A stretch of 64,000 bases of DNA from an uncultured Geobacteraceae bacterium. Its GTDB lineage: Bacteria; Desulfobacterota; Desulfuromonadia; Geobacterales; Pseudopelobacteraceae. Location of the stretch: positions 1 through 64,000 of the forward strand of contig CAJAFV010000058.1 of assembly GCA_903939115.1 (NCBI GenBank), read 5' to 3'. Positions within the stretch are counted from its first letter, which is position 1; each line of letters opens with the position of its first letter. Shown here piece by piece: positions 52,927 to 60,077 of this stretch. A program made the position numbers and the translations under genes. The notes below the pieces were generated by a model, which saw only the letters and a program-made list of their open reading frames with translations, was not told the origin of the DNA and ran no database searches.

Positions 52927-53210
52927 GGTAAAAGTTCTTTGTTAATCCGGTCCTTTAAAATGCCGCTCGGCTTGAATGTCAGTATCCGTCGGGCCTCGAT
53001 GGTGAGTGACTCACCGGTATGCGGATTGCGACCCCGACGGTCACCCTTCTGTTTGACTACGAAGTTACCGAATCCAGATATTTTCAGAGTCTCGCCAGAT
53101 TCAAGGGTAGACTTCATGAGAGCAAAAACGGCTTCAACCATCTCGGCGGATTCTTTTCTGGTGAAACCGAGACACTCCTGTACCTTTTCAAAGATGTCGA
53201 CTTTGGTCAT
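52923..53210 (-). CDS. ihfA: Integration host factor subunit alpha
   Basis: A 95-aa HU/IHF-family DNA-bending protein. The beta-arm has [10 protein letters not shown] with the intercalating Pro, and the N-terminal helix is typical of IHF alpha ([14 protein letters not shown]). The ATG used follows GGGGGG; eleven upstream codons are open but unlikely. IHF bends DNA at promoters and recombination sites. Confidence 0.85.
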   Translation of the reverse strand: MTKVDIFEKVQECLGFTRKESAEMVEAVFALMKSTLESGETLKISGFGNFVVKQKGDRRGRNPHTGESLTIEARRILTFKPSGILKDRINKELLP

Positions 53211-53550
53211 TTTCCCCCCTACGTAATCAAGATAACGCCACACTACATTTTGAACGCACTTTTTTCAAGAATTTCCAGTGCACCCATCTGACTCTATTTA
53301 CGACGGAAGAGTCAATTCACTTCCGGCCCAATCGCTTCGAGTCTTGGTAGAGTTGTACTGAACTGTTCCCGACTGACATAAATAACAGTTTACTGTGCAC
53401 CTATGACTGGCCTGCCGACTGGATAACCATCAATTATGAAAGGAATATTGACTTCGTCTGTCAGAATGGTGAATCAGCATTTTGCTGTTGTTAATTAAAA
53501 GCATTTCCTGTAGCAATCTATCTATAAATGGGGCAAGGAGGCAATGGACT
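53211..53550. other. Intergenic region between divergent ihfA and the second phoU
   Basis: It should hold both promoters. A small palindrome ACAGTTTACTGT lies near 53386. TGTCAGA-ATGG-TGAATCA near 53459 is a poor Pho-like repeat. No coding remnant was recognised. Confidence 0.4.
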
Positions 53551-54315
53551 ATGCTGGGTGAACATATCACTAAAATATTCGACAAGGATTTAGACAAATT
53601 GCGGCAAAACATCCTTATCATGGGCGGCAACGTTGAGCAGATGATCTCAGATTCGATTAAAGCCTTAATTAACCGTGAATCTGATCTGGCTCGAAAGGTT
53701 ATTGCCAAGGATCATGAAGTTAATTATCTCGAGGTGATGATTGATGAGTTCTGCCTGGAAATGCTGGCCATGCGACAGCCCGTTGGTCGGGATTTGAGAT
53801 ATATAACACTCGCTCTCAAAATAGTGACCGACTTGGAGCGGATTGGCGACAAATGCGCCAACATTGCTAAACGAGCCTGTAAGCTAAATAAAGAACCGCC
53901 GTTGAATGTCAACGCGGACATCCCCCGACTGGCCGAAAATGCTTCAATAATGCTTAAGGAAGCGCTGGACTCTTATGTCAAACAGGACGCTGACTTAGCA
54001 AGTAAAGTATGTGCAGATGACCGTTATGTAGATGAGATTTACAATCTTATTCAGAAGGAACTATTGAATGTTATGCTGGAGGACTCAAAAGCGATTGAAC
54101 GCGTGCTGCTGCTTCAGTATGTAGCAAAGTCGCTGGAACGAATTGCAGACCATGCGACCAACATTGCAGAGATGGTGATATTCATGGTCAAAGGCAAGGA
54201 CATCAGGCACCTGAAGGCCCCTAATGGTGGACAAGACATAACAGGAAATTTTACGCACTCTAACGGCGATATAGTTACCGTTGACACGTTCACCGGTGGC
54301 ACGACCAACCCTTAG
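53551..54315 (+). CDS. PhoU-like protein, second copy with C-terminal tail
   Basis: A 254-aa PhoU paralogue with both metal-binding repeats (LKIVTDLERIGDKCANI and VAKSLERIADHATNIAEM). Unlike the copy at 8888-9559 it has a further 30-residue polar tail after MVIFMVKGKDIRH. It stands alone, away from the pst genes, next to the polyphosphate-related operon. AAGGAGG lies ten bases before the ATG. It may report phosphate status to a partner other than Pst, or link Pst to polyphosphate; this is inference. Confidence 0.92.
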   Translation: MLGEHITKIFDKDLDKLRQNILIMGGNVEQMISDSIKALINRESDLARKVIAKDHEVNYLEVMIDEFCLEMLAMRQPVGRDLRYITLALKIVTDLERIGDKCANIAKRACKLNKEPPLNVNADIPRLAENASIMLKEALDSYVKQDADLASKVCADDRYVDEIYNLIQKELLNVMLEDSKAIERVLLLQYVAKSLERIADHATNIAEMVIFMVKGKDIRHLKAPNGGQDITGNFTHSNGDIVTVDTFTGGTTNP

Positions 54316-54330
54316 GCGGCTGTCCAATTA

Positions 54331-55182
54331 TCAGACGAGCAGGCGTGATGCCAAGCGCCGGATACAGTCAGAGAGTTCCGGGTCGCTGATCATCTTCAGA
54401 GCTTTGTTAACGGGCAGCACTGCACGTTTCCGCCATTCCATCTCAGGCCACTTTTTCAGCACAGTCGTTACTTTAAGCGGATAAATATAAAGGGTCTTCT
54501 CACCTTTACGATGGCAGAACGCACGGAGACCGGGGGCGCAACTTCCGATGACTCCGGCCTCCTCCATAGCCTCCATTACGGCGACGTCCTGACGGGGCAT
54601 ATCCGGTTCCGGCTGCCCCTTGGGTATAATCCAGCGGGATTGGGCCGCATTAGTCACAATGACAAGATATAAACGTCCACCACGAAATAGATAAGGCAAC
54701 GCCCCAATCTGGTGCTCCTCTGCAGGCCCGTCAGGAATCCCGTGAAGTGCCAGGGAGAGATTTTTGTAGGCAGCCACGCCCGTAACTTCCTGTCCAAAGT
54801 AGTCCGGTATCTTAAAGCTCTCGCTCTCCTTCACTGAAGAAAACTCAACTTCTGCAACAAGTAGTGGTTCAAGGTCACCCAAATAGCGATCCACCTCAAT
54901 CTGGAATGCTCCATAATTGACCAGCGAACGGACCTTCTCCAGCCTCCGCCCATCTGTTGATGGCCATAGCGCGAGAAACTGCTGCGGTGAGATCTCGATT
55001 TCAGTCTCACGTCGTGTCAGGCCCGAACCTTCTTTAACAGTAAGAAAATGGTTATTGCCGTACTGGCGAATACGCACTTCCATATGCTCGTCATGAGCAA
55101 GGTACCCCTGCTGGATTAACGCCCCGCCTGGCAATTCAGCCGGAAGCGTCTTCACTAAAAACTTTCGTTCGATTTCAATCAT
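54331..55182 (-). CDS. CYTH domain fused to a NUDIX hydrolase domain
   Basis: A 283-aa fusion. Residues 1-150 are a CYTH triphosphate-tunnel domain with the ExExK motif (Glu3, Glu5, Lys7 in MIEIERKFL) and charged strand residues (EVRIRQYG, LTVKEGSGLTRRETEIEI). Residues about 160-283 are a NUDIX domain of DIPP type, with a box near 192-214 (GQPEPDMPRQ, then AMEEAGV) in which the usual Arg is Met. CYTH proteins bind tripolyphosphate and long polyphosphate, and some DIPP-type NUDIX enzymes cut polyphosphate internally. It overlaps the ParA-like gene by four bases. Confidence 0.85.
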   Translation of the reverse strand: MIEIERKFLVKTLPAELPGGALIQQGYLAHDEHMEVRIRQYGNNHFLTVKEGSGLTRRETEIEISPQQFLALWPSTDGRRLEKVRSLVNYGAFQIEVDRYLGDLEPLLVAEVEFSSVKESESFKIPDYFGQEVTGVAAYKNLSLALHGIPDGPAEEHQIGALPYLFRGGRLYLVIVTNAAQSRWIIPKGQPEPDMPRQDVAVMEAMEEAGVIGSCAPGLRAFCHRKGEKTLYIYPLKVTTVLKKWPEMEWRKRAVLPVNKALKMISDPELSDCIRRLASRLLV

Positions 55183-55931
55183 GGCTGTGGATTCAGCGTG
55201 GAGAAGATTTCGTCACAGAGAGCCCGATAGGCCCGAGCCGCCTCGCACGCGTGAGAATACGCCAGTAGCGGCATTCTGTGCAGGCCCATTTTTTCAACAT
55301 CGGCAGAAAACGGGATCACCGTTGTTAAAAAGCCTGGATATGATTCCGGAAGTTCGCCCATAATCTCCCGATGCATTTTATTCCTCTTCTGCACCATGGA
55401 GAAAAACGGGCGAAGCGCCTTGCATGGTAACTCTTCATCCTTGAAAAAACAGGTCAACTGCTCAAAAGTTCTCCGAGAAAGCACCGTCGGTACAACCGGC
55501 ACCAGGATAGCATCAGATGCCCGGAAAACGTTTTCCGAGAGGAGTGTTATGTTCGGCGGGCAATCCAGAATAATTACATCGTAATCGGGCCTGAATTCTT
55601 CTAATACCTTCCTGAACTGTTTTCGGCTCTTGGCCATGCCATCGAGCAGAATATCGAAATGCCGGTAGCCAAGGTTTGAGGGGATGATATCAAGTCCCGG
55701 AAAATCGGACTCCCGGATATTCCTGCGAAGTCCCTCAGCCATTGACCGGGCGTCACGCATCTTGAACTTTTCCGCGCTGCCTACGCGGAAATAAAAGGAA
55801 GCCGCCCCCTGCGGGTCCAGGTCGATAAGGAGGGTGCGGTGTCCGGCCTCACGAAACGCGAACGCCAGATTTACCGCAAGTGCCGTTTTTCCAACGCCAC
55901 CCTTGATGCTGTAGGAAGAGATGATTTTCAT
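55179..55931 (-). CDS. ParA/MinD-type partition ATPase
   Basis: A 250-aa ATPase with the deviant Walker A KGGVGKT (signature Lys10, Lys15), Walker A' LLIDLDPQG and Walker B VIILDCPP. ParA-type proteins form dimers on the nucleoid with ATP and position plasmids, chromosomes or cell organelles such as carboxysomes. No parB, origin or septum gene is nearby. Instead the gene lies between CHAD and CYTH-NUDIX genes in one tight operon, with a 12-base gap on one side and a 4-base overlap on the other. A role in distributing a polyphosphate body is my inference. Confidence 0.88.
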   Translation of the reverse strand: MKIISSYSIKGGVGKTALAVNLAFAFREAGHRTLLIDLDPQGAASFYFRVGSAEKFKMRDARSMAEGLRRNIRESDFPGLDIIPSNLGYRHFDILLDGMAKSRKQFRKVLEEFRPDYDVIILDCPPNITLLSENVFRASDAILVPVVPTVLSRRTFEQLTCFFKDEELPCKALRPFFSMVQKRNKMHREIMGELPESYPGFLTTVIPFSADVEKMGLHRMPLLAYSHACEAARAYRALCDEIFSTLNPQP

Positions 55932-55943
55932 AGTTTGGTCTGC

Positions 55944-57536
55944 CTATTGTGCACTCTTTGCTGAGACGGAATCCGAAAGTTTGAAGGTGTTCTTGAAGGC
56001 TGCAGCGGTTGAACCACCACAGAACTCTCCCAATGACTGCTTGATGAGACCACGCGTCTGCTGCTGCCGATGATACAGGATTGAGACGAGTCCTCCCACG
56101 CCCATGGCAACATCCGGGCCCGATTTCTTATGTTCCCAATAGTCCAGTAGCGATTTTTGCTGCACAGAAGCATCATTGAAATCGCCAAGTCGGCCCTGCA
56201 GCCGTCGAAGCATTTTTAGCATCTGCGCCCCTTCTTCCCCGGGAATGAGTTCACTGAAGAACTCCATGAGGTAGCGCAGTTTTTTGCACTCGATGCGGAG
56301 TTGGTGCACAACTTCATCAGGCGTCTCTGTCCCGATTCCCGCCGCGATCTCGCGGATCTTGCGATACCGTTTATAGATACACCGGAAAACCAGCGGTCCC
56401 ACGGGGATATCGGCTGAAGACGAAGGTTTGTGTGCTGTTTCCTCGGAAAAATAGACTGCCATCTTACGGAGTAGCTTGCGGTTTGAGTGTGCACGGATTT
56501 TTAATGTGGTGTCCTGTACCTCAATGTCTCTTTCTGCTGAAAAATCCTCAAACATCCCCTCCAGTGCCGGCCGCAATTCAGGAGGCAGCAATCCGAGGTA
56601 TTCGTCACGAGCCAAAAGATATACATCCAGGTCACGCAGCCGGTTGGTCTGCCGTGCGAGATCTCCGAGAATTTTCCGCATTCGCCCGGTTCCCTCCGCT
56701 GGGTATACGTCTTTAACCAGACTTAGTACCGAGCGAATCTTCCGGATACAAATCCGGTAATCATGGAGGAATTCCGTATCAAGGTCGTTCAGAATCCCCG
56801 GTATATTGCTAACGGCAATCTCCAGCATCGTGCGCACAATCCGCCCTATGGCTTCACGGGCAGGGGTTTCCTTAGTCAGGCCAAAAGAGGGGCGCAAGGT
56901 GTATTTCTGTGGTTCATTGTTCGCGTGTCGCAGCAAAACATCTACAGGGCCATCTCCGGAACTCTTGGCACCACGCTGCGTGAGGTACTCCACCACGCGT
57001 GCGGCTTCCGCTTCGTAGCCGCGCAAAGGCAGCACCTGACAGGTACGGAGCAGTTTTTCCTCACCCTCTCTCCCCGCTGAAACCGAAGACAACTCAAGGC
57101 GGCACACTATCTTTTCCGCCTCATTGCGCAACTCTCCCAGGCGCAGGTGGAATGTCCCCTCAACAACCATCGCAAGGCTTCTCAGTCCGAGTGTTCGCTC
57201 CAGTGCCGTCCGCATCGACACCGTCTCAAAATCTCCCCAGAACCTCCGTCTGTCCCCCGTTTCTTCTTCACATATTACCGCCCCTAACCAGCCCTCTTCG
57301 CGGGAGCAGAGGTGGTACACACCTCCATAACTGTACAGGACATACCCACCAAACCAGAGTCCCCATTCGAACGTGTCCCAAAATGCCAGCGTCCTTGATT
57401 CCTGCTCGTGAAATACCACGTGCCGCTCTTCTTGCAGGCTCGACACTTTGAGGTCATTAGGGAGTACCAAACGGATACCCTCATTTATTTTCAGCAAAGA
57501 TCCCACAGCGTAACCTCTGATTACGTTCTTATCCAA
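55944..57536 (-). CDS. CHAD-domain protein with degenerate CYTH-like N-terminus
   Basis: A protein of about 530 aa. The C-terminal CHAD domain (about 215-515) is a helical, Arg/His/Lys-rich polyphosphate-binding fold: HDYRICIRKIRSVL, VHQLRIECKKLRYLMEF and the RLQGRLGDFND helix. CHAD proteins bind the surface of polyphosphate granules in other bacteria. The N-terminal 200 residues are beta-rich and may be a degenerate CYTH domain (RLELSSV, then QVLPLRGYEAEAARV), but the ExExK motif is lost. The first start-like codon is a TTG without a ribosome-binding site; GTG at 57506, behind GAGG, is an alternative start. Confidence 0.85.
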   Translation of the reverse strand: MDKNVIRGYAVGSLLKINEGIRLVLPNDLKVSSLQEERHVVFHEQESRTLAFWDTFEWGLWFGGYVLYSYGGVYHLCSREEGWLGAVICEEETGDRRRFWGDFETVSMRTALERTLGLRSLAMVVEGTFHLRLGELRNEAEKIVCRLELSSVSAGREGEEKLLRTCQVLPLRGYEAEAARVVEYLTQRGAKSSGDGPVDVLLRHANNEPQKYTLRPSFGLTKETPAREAIGRIVRTMLEIAVSNIPGILNDLDTEFLHDYRICIRKIRSVLSLVKDVYPAEGTGRMRKILGDLARQTNRLRDLDVYLLARDEYLGLLPPELRPALEGMFEDFSAERDIEVQDTTLKIRAHSNRKLLRKMAVYFSEETAHKPSSSADIPVGPLVFRCIYKRYRKIREIAAGIGTETPDEVVHQLRIECKKLRYLMEFFSELIPGEEGAQMLKMLRRLQGRLGDFNDASVQQKSLLDYWEHKKSGPDVAMGVGGLVSILYHRQQQTRGLIKQSLGEFCGGSTAAAFKNTFKLSDSVSAKSAQ

Positions 57537-57559
57537 CTTCGTAGACCATATTGGCTCTG

Positions 57560-57910
57560 TTATTTTATTTCTTGTCTCAGTTTTTCCTCTACTGCCAGCA
57601 CAATATATTCATTCATGCTGACACCTGCCTCGGCGGCCTCTTTCTTGATACTCTTGCGCACAGACTTTTTTATGCTGACAAGAAACTTGGTCATCTTGTC
57701 CTCTTTCGGAGCCTTTTGAGGTTTCGGTTCGACCGCCTCCTTGACACTCTTTTCTGCTTTTACTTTTTTTGCTTTGGGCGCTGCAACAGGTGTCTCATCA
57801 ACCGGCTTTATTTTTTTTATTTTTTTCACGGCTGCTTTCTTTTCAACGGCCTGTTCGTTGACAGTTTCTTTCACTGCGTTTTCGCTGGGTTTTGCTTTTT
57901 CTTTCTTCAT
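57560..57910 (-). CDS. Lysine-rich protein with histone H1-like N-terminus and ribbon-helix-helix-like C-terminus
   Basis: A 116-aa protein. Residues 1-75 are a Lys/Ala/Pro/Glu-rich disordered arm (KKAAVKKIKKIKP, PKAKKVKAEK). Residues about 76-116 (LVSIKKSVRKSIKKEAAEAG, then VSMNEYIVLAVEEKL) look like the strand-helix-helix of MetJ/Arc-type DNA-binding proteins. Such a protein could bind the nucleoid and polyphosphate, like AlgP or PhaF-type granule proteins; this is inference. A strong AAAAGGAGAGG site precedes the ATG. It is the first gene of the CHAD/ParA/CYTH-NUDIX operon. Confidence 0.7.
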   Translation of the reverse strand: MKKEKAKPSENAVKETVNEQAVEKKAAVKKIKKIKPVDETPVAAPKAKKVKAEKSVKEAVEPKPQKAPKEDKMTKFLVSIKKSVRKSIKKEAAEAGVSMNEYIVLAVEEKLRQEIK

Positions 57911-58028
57911 AGCCCTCTCCTTTTGATCAGAATTGTTAGAGTTGGTAGTGCGTTAACAAACCCTTGTTTGCAGAAACCTCCCGATGAGTTCTGCAAAAAA
58001 AGTGCTCCGCAACCGGCTCTCTTAAAAT

Positions 58029-58075
58029 GTTATACTTATAATAACTATTATAGTCAATATAACTATAATAGTTAT
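58029..58075 (-). promoter_or_regulatory. Promoter of the polyphosphate operon with a 14-base palindrome over the -35 box
   Basis: TTGACT (58057-58052), 17 bases, TATAAC (58034-58029) is a strong sigma-70 promoter on the minus strand. ATAACTATTATAGT (58041-58054) and its perfect complement (58062-58075) flank a 7-base loop and cover the -35 box and spacer. The layout is that of a repressor operator; the ribbon-helix-helix-like first gene product is an obvious candidate. A further hairpin (57967-57975 with 57989-57997) lies in the leader. Confidence 0.6.
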
Positions 58076-58124
58076 AACATTATAACGTGATCAAACGAGA
58101 CATTACTTAATTTTATAACCAACG

Positions 58125-60053
58125 TTATTCAACAAGGTAGGTATATCCCATAAGCATCCTGTCCAATAGCTCTACGAAATGGCTACTTTCTTCAATGGTT
58201 ATCTTTTTACTGACAATATTTTTCTCCAAATTATCCCTAACATGCTTGAGAATCTCCGACCCCTTGTATTGTACGTATTTGAGGGTATCCTGAGTTGCGT
58301 CTCCATTTATCACTGTGTCAATCATGTACCCGGTCTTATTATCAAAAGTTATGTGTACGGCATTGGTGTCCCCAAACAGGTTATGCAGATCACCCAGAAT
58401 CTCCTGGTAGGCGCCTATCAGGAAAAAACCGATATAGTAGTCATCATCTTTACTGATTTTGTGCAGCGGTAGATACTTGGTACGACCATTCGTGCCGACA
58501 AAACTTGTGATCTCTCCATCAGAGTCGCACGTAATATCGGCTATTGACGCCATTACATCGGGTTTCTGATCGAGACGCTGAATAGGCATGATCGGGAAAA
58601 GCTGGTCGATTGCCCAGGAGTCCGGGATTGACTGAAACAGGGAAAAATTGGCAAAATATGTCTGGCGTAAATGCAGCTTGAAGTTCTGCATTTCTTCGGG
58701 AATCGGTTTAAACTTCTCCAGCAGGCCGTTGATCTTCACAATTATCTTGGCGTAGAGCCACTCAGCAATAGCGCGGTCCTTAAGAGTTAGGTACCCCAGA
58801 TTGAACAGACTGACCGCTTCGCTGATCAACTGCATTGTGTCGTGGTAATCCTCACGAAGCGAATATCGATCAATACTTTTGTAGATATCAAGCAGCTTTT
58901 TTACCGTAGGTGCCACCTTTTCAGATTGATTCAGCATTTCTTCGAAATCAGGCATCAGGCTTAGTGTATCGGTATTGAGAACATTGGTTACCATTACCGA
59001 GTAGTGGGCAACCGTAGCCCGGCCCGATTCTGAAATGATGTTGGGACACTGTACTCCGGCCTCATCGCAGATGCTCTTGATCTGGTAGATGACGTCATTG
59101 GCGTACTCTGCGATAGTGTAGTTGACGCTAGAGAAATAACTGGATTTGGAACCGTCATAGTCAACGCCCAGGCCGCCGCCGATATCGAGAAATTCTATGC
59201 CGACTCCCAACTTTCTCATCTCGGTGTAGACGCGGGCCGCTTCGATCAGAGCAGTTTTTATTTTGTCGATCTTGGTGATCTGGCTACCGATGTGCGAGTG
59301 CATCAGTTTGACGCACTCCACCATGCCCTGTTCCTCCAGCATGCGGATGGCGGCGATAATTTCGGACATACGCAGGCCGAACTTGGCATCCTCGCCGCCG
59401 GAGGTGGCCCATTTGCCGGTACCTTTGGAGGATAATTTTACACGGATCCCCAGTTTGGGCATGATGCCGGTTTTTTTAGACAACTCGATGATCTTTTCCA
59501 ACTCGAACAACTTTTCCACCACCAGCGTGATGTCATAGCCGATTTTAGTGGCGTAAAGCACTGTCTCAATATATTCGCTATCTTTATAACCGTTGCAGAT
59601 AATCGGCAGTCCCTTACCGGTAGAAAAGGAGATACCCGCGATAAGTTCAGGCTTTGATCCCACCTCGAGCCCGATATTATATCGTTTTCCGTAGCGTACG
59701 ATTGCTTCAACAACCTGACGTTGCTGGTTAACCTTAATCGGGTAAAATGTCTGATATTTTGCCGGGTAGTCATTTTCTGCTATTGCGTGTTTGAATACCT
59801 GGTAAATTGACGCTATACGCCGCTGCAGGACATCCATGAACCGTAGCAGAATTGGTGGCTTTATCTTGCGCTTGATCAGATCATCAACCAGAACACGCAA
59901 ATCGATTGATTGCTTGGCGTTTGAGGAGGGGTGGACGCACATGTTACCGTTCTTATTGATCGAAAAGAGATCATCGCCCCAATTATCGAGATTATATGTC
60001 CTGGCGGAATCTTTAATTGACCAGCGTTTGCTGGCCGGGCTCTGAAGGCTCAT
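58125..60053 (-). CDS. speA: Biosynthetic arginine decarboxylase
   Basis: A 642-aa PLP enzyme of alanine-racemase fold type III that turns arginine into agmatine, the first step of polyamine synthesis. The PLP lysine is in YPIKVNQQRQ near 103. Other motifs are EVGSKPEL, HIGSQ, GGGLGVDYDGSKSS and SESGRATVAHY. The length is right for SpeA. AAAGGAA precedes the ATG. It lies between the second ppk and the CHAD operon on the same strand, 24 bases after ppk. A downstream polyamine gene at 20.1-20.4 kb is broken. Confidence 0.95.
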   Translation of the reverse strand: MSLQSPASKRWSIKDSARTYNLDNWGDDLFSINKNGNMCVHPSSNAKQSIDLRVLVDDLIKRKIKPPILLRFMDVLQRRIASIYQVFKHAIAENDYPAKYQTFYPIKVNQQRQVVEAIVRYGKRYNIGLEVGSKPELIAGISFSTGKGLPIICNGYKDSEYIETVLYATKIGYDITLVVEKLFELEKIIELSKKTGIMPKLGIRVKLSSKGTGKWATSGGEDAKFGLRMSEIIAAIRMLEEQGMVECVKLMHSHIGSQITKIDKIKTALIEAARVYTEMRKLGVGIEFLDIGGGLGVDYDGSKSSYFSSVNYTIAEYANDVIYQIKSICDEAGVQCPNIISESGRATVAHYSVMVTNVLNTDTLSLMPDFEEMLNQSEKVAPTVKKLLDIYKSIDRYSLREDYHDTMQLISEAVSLFNLGYLTLKDRAIAEWLYAKIIVKINGLLEKFKPIPEEMQNFKLHLRQTYFANFSLFQSIPDSWAIDQLFPIMPIQRLDQKPDVMASIADITCDSDGEITSFVGTNGRTKYLPLHKISKDDDYYIGFFLIGAYQEILGDLHNLFGDTNAVHITFDNKTGYMIDTVINGDATQDTLKYVQYKGSEILKHVRDNLEKNIVSKKITIEESSHFVELLDRMLMGYTYLVE

Positions 60054-60077
60054 GGCTGTAATTCCTTTTTAAAAGTT

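Noticed and set aside
55179-55931. ParA-type ATPase as a sign of a plasmid or chromosome partition locus
   Set aside because: No parB, parS-like repeats, dnaA, gid or replication gene is nearby; the operon partners are polyphosphate-related.
57551-58090. Plus-strand frame of 179 codons, Phe-rich
   Set aside because: It is the antisense of the lysine-rich gene; the Lys codons read as Phe/Leu on the other strand.
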